A stretch of 64,000 nucleotides of DNA from Ciona savignyi (Eukaryota > Chordata > Ascidiacea > Phlebobranchia > Cionidae): positions 48,189-112,188 of the forward strand of contig CH000786.1 of the NCBI GenBank assembly GCA_000149265.1, read 5' to 3'. Below, in pieces: positions 10,786 through 21,900 of this stretch; the stretch's first letter is position 1, and each line of letters opens with the position of its first letter. Both the position numbers and the translations under genes were made by a program. A model generated the notes under the pieces. That model was not told the DNA's origin, searched no databases, and worked only from the letters and a program-made list of their open reading frames with translations.

Positions 10786-12343
10786 TTTCAAGCGCTGAAG
10801 TAAAATGAAGCTAAATTTCCAAAACAGCCCGATTTAGTTTTTCATGTGTCAGGGAATTCTCCTAGGTTTATAGTAGATAAGTTTCTGTTTTTACATATGT
10901 GGGTCATGTTATGTAACAATTCTTAAAGTTTTAATCTGATTTGTCGACTGCTTGTCTTATTTGTCAGTGCGATATGGCATGCCAGTCACAAACATAATTC
11001 TGGAACATATCGTCGTTTTTAACGTAATTACCCTAAGTAAATGTTTTCTTTCTTTTAATTGGCACAAAGTGTCTAATAGTCCAACATTTCGCCAAATCTG
11101 ATCAAAATAAGAGCAGCCGTTCAAGCGCTATATGCCCCCAAAAGCTAATTTATTGGAAAACAAACCTTTTGGATTTTAACGTCTCAGGGGAATTCCCCTG
11201 GATTCTATACCCAAAATTTTGGTTTCTTCATATCTAAACCATGTTCTCTTACAAATGTCAAATTTTCATTGCGATTCCATTATTCCTTTTGGCAGCTGTC
11301 GGGGCGACATGACATGCTTGTCATAATCATGATTTGAGAACAAAATCTTATTTTTAGGGTATTTCCCTCAGTACTTTTTTTATTTCTTCTAAGTGTTAAA
11401 TCAGTGACTAATGCACTTACATTCCAGAAAATCTGATTCAAATCGGAGCAGCCGTTCAAGCGCTATGCCCCAAAAAAGCTAATTCTTTAGGAAAAATACT
11501 GTTTTGGTTTTTAACGTCCCAGGGGAATTCCCCTAAATTTATCACCCAAAATTTTTGTTTTTGCATATCTATACTATGTTGTCTAAAACATGTTAAATTT
11601 TTTTTGCGATTTCATTAGTCTTTCTGGTAGATGTCGTGGCGATATGGCATGACTGTCGCAAGCATGATTTGAGAACAAAATCTTATTTTTTTATGGTATT
11701 TCCCTAGGTAATTTTTTTATTTTTTTTAACTGTTAAATCAGTGCCTAATGCACTTACATTCCAGAAAATCTGATTTAAATTGTAACATCCGTTCAAGCGC
11801 TATGCCCAAAAAAGTCAATTTTTTAAGAAAAAAATACCGTTTTGGTTTGTAACGTCACAGGGGAATTCCCCTGGATTTATTACCCAACATTTTGGTTTCT
11901 GTATATCTAGACCATGTTTTCTAACATATACCAAAGTTTGATTGCGATTCCATTTTTCCTTCTGGTAGATGTCGGGGCGACATTGCGTGCTTGTCACAAT
12001 CATGATTTAAGAACAAAATCTTATTGTTTAGGGTATTTCCCTAGGTAAATTTTTTATTTCTTCTAAGTGTTAAATCAGTGACTAATGCACTTACATTTTA
12101 CCAAATCTGATTCAAATTGGAGTTGTCGTTCAAGCGCTATGCCCAAAATAGCTATTTTTTTAGAAAAAAATACCGTTTTGGTTTTTAACGTCCCAGGGGA
12201 ATTCCCCTGGTTTTAGCTCCCAAAATGTTGGTTTCTGTTCATCTAGACCATGTTGTCTAACAAATGGCGAAGTTTCATTACGATTCTATTATTCCTTCTG
12301 GTAGATGTCGGGGCGACATGCCATGCCTGTCAAGCGTTTGACG
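10786..12343. repeat. Tandem satellite, about 336 bp unit, 4-5 copies
   Basis: The same landmarks recur in order: a CGTTCAAGCGCTATGCCC-type block, an AGGGGAATTCCCCT block, a GTCGGGGCGACATG-type block, and TGTTAAATCAGTGACTAATG. The GAATTC cores sit at 10854, 11190, 11525, 11863 and 12199, giving spacings of 336, 335, 338 and 336. The first copy is the most diverged. The array stops in an A-rich tract at 12344-12371. Confidence 0.92.
11186..11201. promoter_or_regulatory. Palindrome CAGGGGAATTCCCCTG (Rel/NF-kappaB-like)
   Basis: A perfect 16-bp palindrome in the second satellite unit. It is repeated exactly at about 11858 and 12194 and as a 14-bp core at 11521. It contains GGGAATTCCC, which fits the kappaB consensus GGGRNWYYCC. 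Binding is not shown by the sequence. Confidence 0.5.
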
Positions 12344-12932
12344 AAAAAAAAAAAAAAAAAAGAAAAAAAAAACGGACAAAAACAATATGTGTCCCATTTT
12401 TCCAAATGGGACCCATAACTAGTAGGATCATGTGGACACTATTATCCAAAATTTGCCGTTATTATAACACCCAATCGCTGTATTAACCCATAACAATATA
12501 ATACTTTCACAGCATTTAAAAAGCTGGTTAGCCAACTCACTGGTATGCAAGTTATTTTAGTGCAATTTAGTTAAGTATATAAGAACGTCTATTTTAAACT
12601 GAGCAACTCAGATAAGTAGATTTAGGTACAGTCTCAAATTTATCAATATATGTATCATTAAAAACTTCTTGGACACAACATTAACGTTACGTATGGTGTA
12701 TATGAAATGATCAGCAACACTATCTTAAAGTTTAAACGTGAAAAAAAAATATTCTACATGTATTTTTAGTATTTAGCCTACGGCATCCCCTGTCTAAAAA
12801 TAAAATACACGTATATAAATTTACAACAATACAGTGTCTTATGACGTTTAAAGGACATCTGTAATACAAACTTAACTGACTGGTATCTGTAGTAAGTGAT
12901 AAATAAGCAGATATTTTTATAGCCGCAAAATT
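12344..12932. other. Spacer and putative promoter of DCST1
   Basis: Starts with an A-rich tract (12344-12371), then AT-rich sequence without an exon or named repeat. It must contain the DCST1 promoter, but no specific element can be supported. Confidence 0.45.
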
Positions 12933-15900
12933 ATGGATTCGACTAGGTATTTACCTGTTGGGGCAAGTCAAAAATCCTATAATCTAATAGAAAGAATGTA
13001 CCGTAGCAATTCTAGTGCGTCTGTGCTGTTGAAAATGCTCTTTGGCTCTATCTTTGGTGCCGGTATGGGATATGGTAAGTCTAAGTTGTTTGTGCATGTG
13101 CTACACACTAGGCAACCTTTTTAATGTAGTACATACCCATGTATATATACCTGTGGACGATAAAATTACAATAGTCATTACAAACTGTTAAACGGTTAAT
13201 GCTATGTGAAGAAAAAAACCTAGTACCCCTAACATTATACCCGTTTTTTTTCTGGCAGCGTGCTTTTATTTGACCTTCACTGGGGCATTTAAACCAAACG
13301 AGCGAGTTCTTCGGTTATGTGTCATGTGGATAATGATATGCCTTTCGTCGTTGGGTTGCGCTCTTTCGGTACAAATTCGTTGCATAGCTGCGCTAACCGT
13401 TCCAACTATGGTGGGAAAAACCGGCAGAAGTGTCTTAGGAGCTGTACTGGCGACTTGGATATTAGCTGGTAAGTAAAAACACAGCAATCGCTATAGTTTT
13501 TTTTTTTATTGCTAGGACACGTACGTCCCATAGTTGTCCACCTTTACTAGTAATTTGACAAAAGGATTGTCTAGGTGTCATTTTTTTCTGATAAATGTTT
13601 AGTCTGCCAGTGCCATTGCAACACAAAAACTTATTGGTTGTAGAGCGTCAATAACAGTACTACCAAGACGAAACAAACGCATTTCTTACGTATAAAGCAA
13701 GTTTGCATTTTAAACAATTTAAGTATTTGCAACTGCTTAATTATAGCCTAACATTGTGCGGTGTTGTTACATATTGTATCGCGGCATAAACTGTGTGTAC
13801 TTTTTCTGATAATAATCCAATGTATGCGATCCATAAAACCGAAATACATCATTGACAATTAGTTGCCAAAATAAAAAGACACCCAGTAGGATATTCATGG
13901 TATTCCGTGAATGAGAAAACGCAAGAATCGTTATCACACAGGCAATCATCAGATTACTTTGCGAATGCGTGCGTGACTTTCCCACGCAGGTAAGAGGTGG
14001 TGATACCTCTTGCCCAACCCCAGGTTAGCAGCGCGATTGCAATGTGGTGTACACTATAAATTACGTTCTTTAAGTCATTATACAAACCATTAACCCACAA
14101 GGTTCCTTGTCCAAGAACACAACCAACCATAGGCAGCGACCGGTTTCGTATCAAAAACCTATCGACTGCTAGACATCGTACTAACCTTCCAATGTAAATG
14201 TTATTTTATAAAGTACGGTATTGTGGGCGAATAGGGAACGTATCTGACACACATACCAATTCTATATAAAGCAGACTTGAAAAATGAGCCCTTTAAAGTT
14301 CGAAAGCCCCGGACAATATAATAAAAATTAAAAAAGAAAATTCATTAACAGGTCCAATCACAAACATCATGTACCACAGTGGAGAAGCAGTGAACAGCCT
14401 CACTTGCACAGCCCGTATGCATTCGAAACAAATGTCCCAGCTCATGCATTTGCTGCATGCCCCTGTCACCGCTGGTTTAAGACAGCTTGTTGTGAGTTGG
14501 ATAATTATAAGGAAACTCCAAACTTTACACGAGAGCATATAAAAAGCAAAGATAAATTTGACCTTAAATTAAATAATATTACAGCCTACCTAGAATGACA
14601 TGGTCAAAAATTGTTTTAAACAACGATTGGCTTGGTAGATTAGTACGTCGCCTTTCAGTCATACGGTCGAAGGTTCAAAACTAGTCGGTTGTGCCCTTGG
14701 GCAAGCTTTTCAACGTATATTGTCTGAACCCAGTGGAATGCTATTGATGAGCTACCAAATTGAAAAAACGTCTAAATCATACACAGCACACTGTAGTATA
14801 ACCTGTAACACGACGGTGGGTGCTAGGTAATCTGACGATTTCCAGTGTTTTAAACGCTCATTGCGTTTTCCTATTTACGGAAATAAACATGAATATCCTA
14901 AACTATAGTAATGCGTCCTATTTTATACGCTCAACGTCAGTACAAATATATAGTATTTTGTATGTGTTTTAAAAGAACCCAGCGGATTAATGGGTTCAAC
15001 TAAATTGAAGGAACGTGTCTATCATACACAACATATTGCAATAGATCCGGTAACCCGACGGTGGGCGCAAGGTAATCTGACGATTGCCCGTGTGTTAACC
15101 CCATTGGTTTTCTCATTAATGGGGATAAGCATGACTATCCCATCCTATTCTCATGTGTGTTTTAAATTTACACCTGTTGTCCAGGACGACGCTACAGTTC
15201 TAAACGACACGGAGAAAGCGCTGGGGAGTAAAATGAACGGAATGAAGAGCGAACTATGGAGCACTGAGGGGAACAAATCAACAAATACGGGAGTCAATGT
15301 AGATGTGGCTGGAAAAATGAGAGGAGATGCTGTACAGAGGTGCACAGGTGAGAGAATTAGATTTGAATCGTCCATCAACTGCCCATTCTATGTACGGTCG
15401 TGTGATGGCCGATTGGTTAGCGCGACCGATACATATACCGACTCAAAAAAACGGCTAAAGTGACGTCTTGGGTTCGAAATTTAAGTTGTATTGGTAAAAA
15501 AACAAACAAAAAAACTGTCTATTTTTAGGTTAAAGATTCTAAAACAATTTTAACCCTGCCTAAAACACTAATCTCAACCCCATTCCTAAACCAACTTTAT
15601 AACCCCAGCCCTAACTGTAACGCTTATGCCATAATCTTATCACAATGTGGAGTTTGCTCCTTCCCCCTATATTTTATTTCCCCTCATATACTTCCATGTT
15701 TTGTAGGAGTTTTCGAGTACGGGGTGTCGGAATGTGTCAATTTGTTCAAGAAAAAGGAACAGGATTGCCACGACACGATCAAAATTCCGATTCTGAAGGA
15801 TATTTTATGCCTGGTCCTTAAAACCTCGTTCCTTTGCAACTTAGTACGAAGTAAGTAAGGAACCTTTTACAATTAATAGAATTGTTTTCACAGGGAAGAT

Positions 15901-18900
15901 GTTTTTAGATTTGACATTTCATTTTGTGTTTACTTAATGGTGAAGAATGGATGTTGTGAAATGTTATTATGTGCACTAAATGTGACCATTTTATTGCTTA
16001 TACACGTTTTTTAACTTGAAATTTGTATCATGTTAACAGGATAGAATATGATATATATTCACGTGTTAACTTCGTAATTCGGAGATCGCAAGGCGACATT
16101 ATACACGATTATTAACTATTTTTTTTGTTTTACTTTAAATATATGCTTATCATTTTACCTTGACAAATCTGTCTTTTTAATTTAACATTGGAGCATTTAT
16201 ATGATCGGTACTCATTTATTCTCGTTGGTGGGACATTGAAGGGGGTGTATGGTAGAATATTTATGTTTATCCCCGTGAATGGGAAAACCAAGGGAGTTAA
16301 CGCACAGGCAATCGGCAGATCACCTCGCGCCCATCGTCGGGTTACCAGAGCTATTGCAGTATATTGCGTATAATAGACACGGTCGTTAAATTTGGTAGAA
16401 CCCAATAATCCGCTGGGTTCATGCAATGTCCGTAAAATGCCTTGCCCAAGGACACAACCGACTAGTTAGTGACCAGTTTCGAACCTACAACCTTTCGGTT
16501 GAAAGGCGTTGCACTAAACTGCCAGAATAACCGCGGTCGGATATTGTTTTAATTTAATCTTGCCGTCGGTTTATCGGAGCTATTGAAGTGTGTTTAATAT
16601 AATTGATATGTTCTTTTAGGTACCGGTACAACTCTTTAATCCTCTGAATTATGACTTGTGTTAGCTGCCTTGTCCAACGACCCAACCGACTAGCTAGCGA
16701 CCAGTTTCGATCCTACAACCTTTCGGCCGAAACGCGACGCACAAACACACACTGAGCGATTCAACCAGACACAGTCATTTTATCAAGTGAAATCAAGTTG
16801 ATTAAATTTTGTTGGCAGATTTCAACACATGGTGTGACGAAGTACCAGCAGTTGATCAAAACGCCGTCAACAAAAACTATTCGGATATGAATAAAATCTC
16901 AGACAACATAGGTCGTGAGTTCGAATCTAACCTACAATGGAAGGTGGTTTTTTTTTTAGAATTTATAATCCAAAGTGATATGTTCATAAGTTATACCTAT
17001 TTAATTTTTGCATGTGGGTGATGACAATTTTAATTCGTCGTCAACTTTTTTCCGAGAGTCATTTGAACACGACGGTTCGAATGTATGTCAACTATAAAGA
17101 GCAAGGCTACCCGAAGTATTCAAGTGACGCCTGTTTTAGTTTACAACAGACAGATGTAATGTCCTTGCCTAATGTTATTGGTTTCAAAACTTACATTATT
17201 ACCTGATTGCCGCGTCATTACAAATGTTTTTGATTTTTTGTGGGTAACACACACATAATGAGGCAATTTTGGCCATTACCGATACTAAATACATAATGTG
17301 GGCAATTCCGTACATTTTAGATACCAAATACACAATGTGACTATTCCGACCATTACAGATACCAAATAGCAAAGAAGATCCTTCCACAGTTACAGTATCT
17401 GAAGCAGTTGATACTATTGAGAACGAAATCAAGCGAAAAAAGCAAATTTTCGAGTTCTGTGTCGCGCTAGTTCGAAAAGTGATAGGGATTTCGTTCATTT
17501 TCGTTTTGTCGTCGTAAGTATAAGATATTCATGACTTATTCCGGTAAATTGAAAAAAGCGGTATTACACGGGCAATCGACAGATAACCTTGCGTCGAGTT
17601 ATCGGAGCTATTTGTTTGGGGTATTTATAATTAATATGCTTAGTTTAAGTAAAAACTATTAATCTATTGGATCCAGGCAATGTCCACTATACGTGCCTTG
17701 CCCATGAACAATCGACAAGCTAGGGACCAGTTTCGATCCCACACATATCTTGAAAGGCGACGCACTAACCCACCAAGCTAATAAGTCGTAACATTTCATT
17801 TAGCATACAATACTGGGTCCTGCCTCGTAGTATAAAATATGTTGCGTGTAATAAGTTTACTCCGTTCGTTTGTAGATTGTGTGCTTACTCGGCTTTCGGT
17901 AATTTTACGTTCAGTTTTTAACACAAATTTTTTGATGTGTCGGTATTTGCCTGGAAATGTGGTAATAACTCTTTTATATTGCCGTACGTTACTGTACCTT
18001 ATCCAATCACCCGCTCGTACTAGTGTGGAGCAAAGTGTAACCAATGAAACAATTGTGTCAGGGTTAGCTTGGTCTTTTTTGTTCCACTCTTACAGTTAAC
18101 ATGTTTTCTGTCTGGTCACCTTTAATTCGCAGGGCTAGTTCTTACAACTCAAAATATCTCACCGACTTTCGATTCGATAATCTCTATGTGACGTCATATT
18201 TCAAACGAAAGGACAAGGAAAGAAAAGATCAGGTAACACTGCCGAAGTTTTTTTGGGCAACACTAAAAAGAGGGAAGATGGTTAGAAAGAAAACTGCTCA
18301 CTAAAATTACGGAAACTAATTTAAACCGTCCCCTGAACACTAATCTTGACCCCAGAACTAACCCTAACTTCAACCCCATAATTAAAACTAACTGTAATGT
18401 CATAATATTCATTTTAATGTGCGCTTTCCCTCCTTCCCGCTTTCCCTCCTTAGTTTTATTCCTCACTAAAACTGTTGAAACTAATTTTAACCCCGTCACA
18501 AACACTAGTCTTAACCCCAGAAGTAAGCGTAAATTCAACCCCAGCTCTTACACTCACCGTAATACCCTAATCGTCATTTTAGTCTGCAGTTTTCCCTCTT
18601 TCCTATTTGTCCCTTATAGGGACAAAACTGAAAGTAGGTGAAGGAGGAAAACTGCTCACTAGAAAAAAGATAATTCTCACCCTATGGTAAACAGTAATCT
18701 CAACCACAAAACCAACACTAACTTTAAACTTAGCCTTAACAATAACCTAAACGTAATACTTTTTGTTTTAGTGTGCAGTTTCCCCTCTTCCCTCGTTTCC
18801 TTTTTTTAGTTTATCCTGTTTTTTGCTTTGGCATTTACGTCATATTGCGCATTGTGACAGGGTAAACGATGCCTTTTGCCGCTCTCTAGAATGGAAAACC

Positions 18901-21900
18901 GACATCTGATTGTACCATTGTCCTTGAAACTGACAGCGGCCGAAAAACAATCGGTGGTGAGTATCCTGAATTTATTACTTATTTACATCAACTACTCAAC
19001 ACTACAAAATAAGCTGACACTTTCAGTGAGGTAACTTCCTATGCAATCGCATTAGGTGGTTGGTATGCGATATTTCGGCCGGTTTGTCTGACGGTTAAGT
19101 GCGTCGCCTTTTAATCGAAAGGCTGCAGGTGCGAAACTGGTAGCTAGCTAGTCGAATGCGTCCTTGGGCAAGGCACTTTAAATGTATTGGCTGAACCCAG
19201 CGGATTAATGGGTTTTACCAAATTGTAGGAACATGTGTATCATATACAACACATGCAATAGCTCCGGTAACCCGACAGTGGGCGAGATATGACGATTGCC
19301 CGTGTGCTAACCCCCTTGGTTTCCCATTCACGGGGATAAACATGCATATCCCATCCCTATATTGGTGCTAGTTTTCTGTTCGACTCTACCTTAATATGAA
19401 AATATGTTCGACTCCTTATATGAATTGAAATGGTTAACGTATGTGTGGCCAAATGGGGAATAAGACCGACTGTATAAAAAACTACTTAGTGTCGAGTCCA
19501 GAATGGGTTCAAAACTTAACCTTATAGTAAAAAGTAAATAGATGGCGACAAACACATAAACTATTACCTCATGATCGTCACTAAACAAACACAATTTGTA
19601 ACACAGTGAAGATTATTGCGGTCCCAATTTAAACGGCAACGTATTGAACATTATATAAAGTTGGATGCAAAGAGATAGGTCCAAAGAACGAATAGATAAA
19701 ACTTATCCAATGTAAGCCATAGGGTAATTGTGCAGGGTTACCTTGGTACCTGGGTGTTTGGGAATTACCCGGTTTTTGTATAAATATGGGTGAAAGTTTA
19801 CCCCATGCGTACCATTGCATTTTTTAGCGTTAACTTTATATGTGAGTGTATATACACAGGTGGAATTACCCGGTTTTTGTAAAAATATGGGGTAAATTAT
19901 ACCCGATGCCAATGTGTTAGGGTTAACTTTATAGGCGAGTACGCTTTTACACAGGTCAATAATACTTGGTTCTAATAGTACAACCCAACCCCTCATCCCA
20001 ATTTCTAACAATTATAAATTTACCCATACTATTGAATTTGGTTTTGGTTTATATACTTAGTCCCCCACAAATAATCGTTTCCATAGGTATTCAAAGTGAT
20101 CAAGCTTTTCGGTCAACTGCTGTTCACTGTAGTTTTGCTGGTGTTCGACCACGTGATATACGCGGTACTGGACCTGATCCGACGTCACGCCAAAATCGAG
20201 GTGCAAATCGAGGCACGTCACAAGCTTGAAGGTTACGTCACAAAACCTTGTACTTACGTAATTAGAAAAATGATTATACCACTTGCCCTATAGCATAGCA
20301 CTTTCAAGCTTTCTTGACTTAGTAACATAAATTATTTTCATCAGAAAATTTATTAATTTAGATAAATTGGCTGTTTGTGCGTAGAAATTAATGATTCTTT
20401 CAGTTAGTCAAATACAAATAACAACCGTGAAGTTATCCTTATTTAGTCGTTCTTAAACCGGACTGTATAAACATTCAAATTTCCATATTTAAAGTCAAAA
20501 TTTTTTTGTAGTTCATATTGAAGGCGACAAAAGCGTAGCGACCCTTCTAAAACGACTGTTCCTGCCTTTTATTGACAACGACCACGCCTTTAACACCACC
20601 TCAAGTAACCTCTGTGAGTAGACAGTACAATCTTTATTGCCTAATTTAAATAACCACTTAAGTGTCATGTCAATTTACTTAACTACGTTTTCCCCGTGCC
20701 CTTGGCGCCCTTTTGTTAATATTTGTATAATAAAACTGGGCTGCCTGTCGGACGGATTCGCGTGGATTCTATTTTGGAAAAAGGACCGAACAACTAAAAG
20801 GAAGAAAAGAGGGAAACTGCTCACTTAAATAAAGATAAATGGAATTGTGAAATAGATTCCATAGTTTTAGTAGACAACCCTCCTTCCCTATTTCCCTCCT
20901 TTCAGTGTTGCCCAAAAACAGACATTATTGATCACATTACACTTAGTTTGGAATCAGGGATAGTATCGTTTCGTTTTATTGATATTTATATGAGTCTGTC
21001 GTACAGTTATGCAACGCGACACATGTTAGTATATGCTGCAAGTTTCGAACCTATAACCGGGCGTTACTTGGTAAGTGATATTGTGACGCAAACCATTCGG
21101 CCGCATAACCGTTCCGTGCTCTATCACTTTCTTATCGGTCTAAGTTTCGAACCCGTGATCAGCTGTTCACCAAGACCGTTTTTAGTACAGAGTTGATATA
21201 TGAACCTACAGCGTTTACCGTTAACGCCCCGATACATGTACCGAATTGTATACAAAAACGGTATAGGTAACAAGACTTTTTTTATTTTTTTTTATTTAGT
21301 GAGCCAAGTTCCAAACCCATGATGGGCTCGTTACTAGAACCGTTTTTTTTTGTATAGAATTCGGTATATGTATCGGTCGCGTTAACTATTTGGCCACACG
21401 ACCTTACCACCGTACCCGTATCCCAGACTGCCTGCCGCAAGCACGTCCGTTGCCCAACAGCGACATTCAGTGGATAATAGGTATGTACGGAGTCCTGTTC
21501 GCCACGATGCTTGGTGACGCATACGCTCTCCGACTTCGTCACGTCATCGCCTCTCTCGCTTATCGGAAACGAGAGAAAAAAAGGATCGTCTTTCTCTACA
21601 GTGACGTAATGAGAAGGAGGAAGAATCAGCTTTATCACGTCAGAATGACGGTGCAGAAGCTGGCGCGCAGTTTCAGGCTAAGGGTAACCGGTACCTCTAA
21701 ATACTACAGGACCGCTTAAACCGCTTTGGTCGCATAGAGCGCTTAAACCGCTTGGATCGCTTACTATACTTCGTAATTACAAAAAAACATGCTATTAATG
21801 TTAGGGTTGGGGTTAAAGTTACTTCTGGGGTTGAGATTAGTGTTTGCGATAGGGTTAGAATTACTTTCCATAGCAATCTAAGCGATGCAAGCGGTCCTGT

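Noticed and set aside
12344-12371. Poly(A) tail of a retroposon after the satellite
   Set aside because: The A-rich tract is interrupted by G and the sequence to its left is satellite, with no target duplication.
14990-15463. 157-codon plus-strand ORF
   Set aside because: A chimera of a SINE-A, DCST1 exon 4 and a SINE-B in one frame. Only 15185-15347 is coding.
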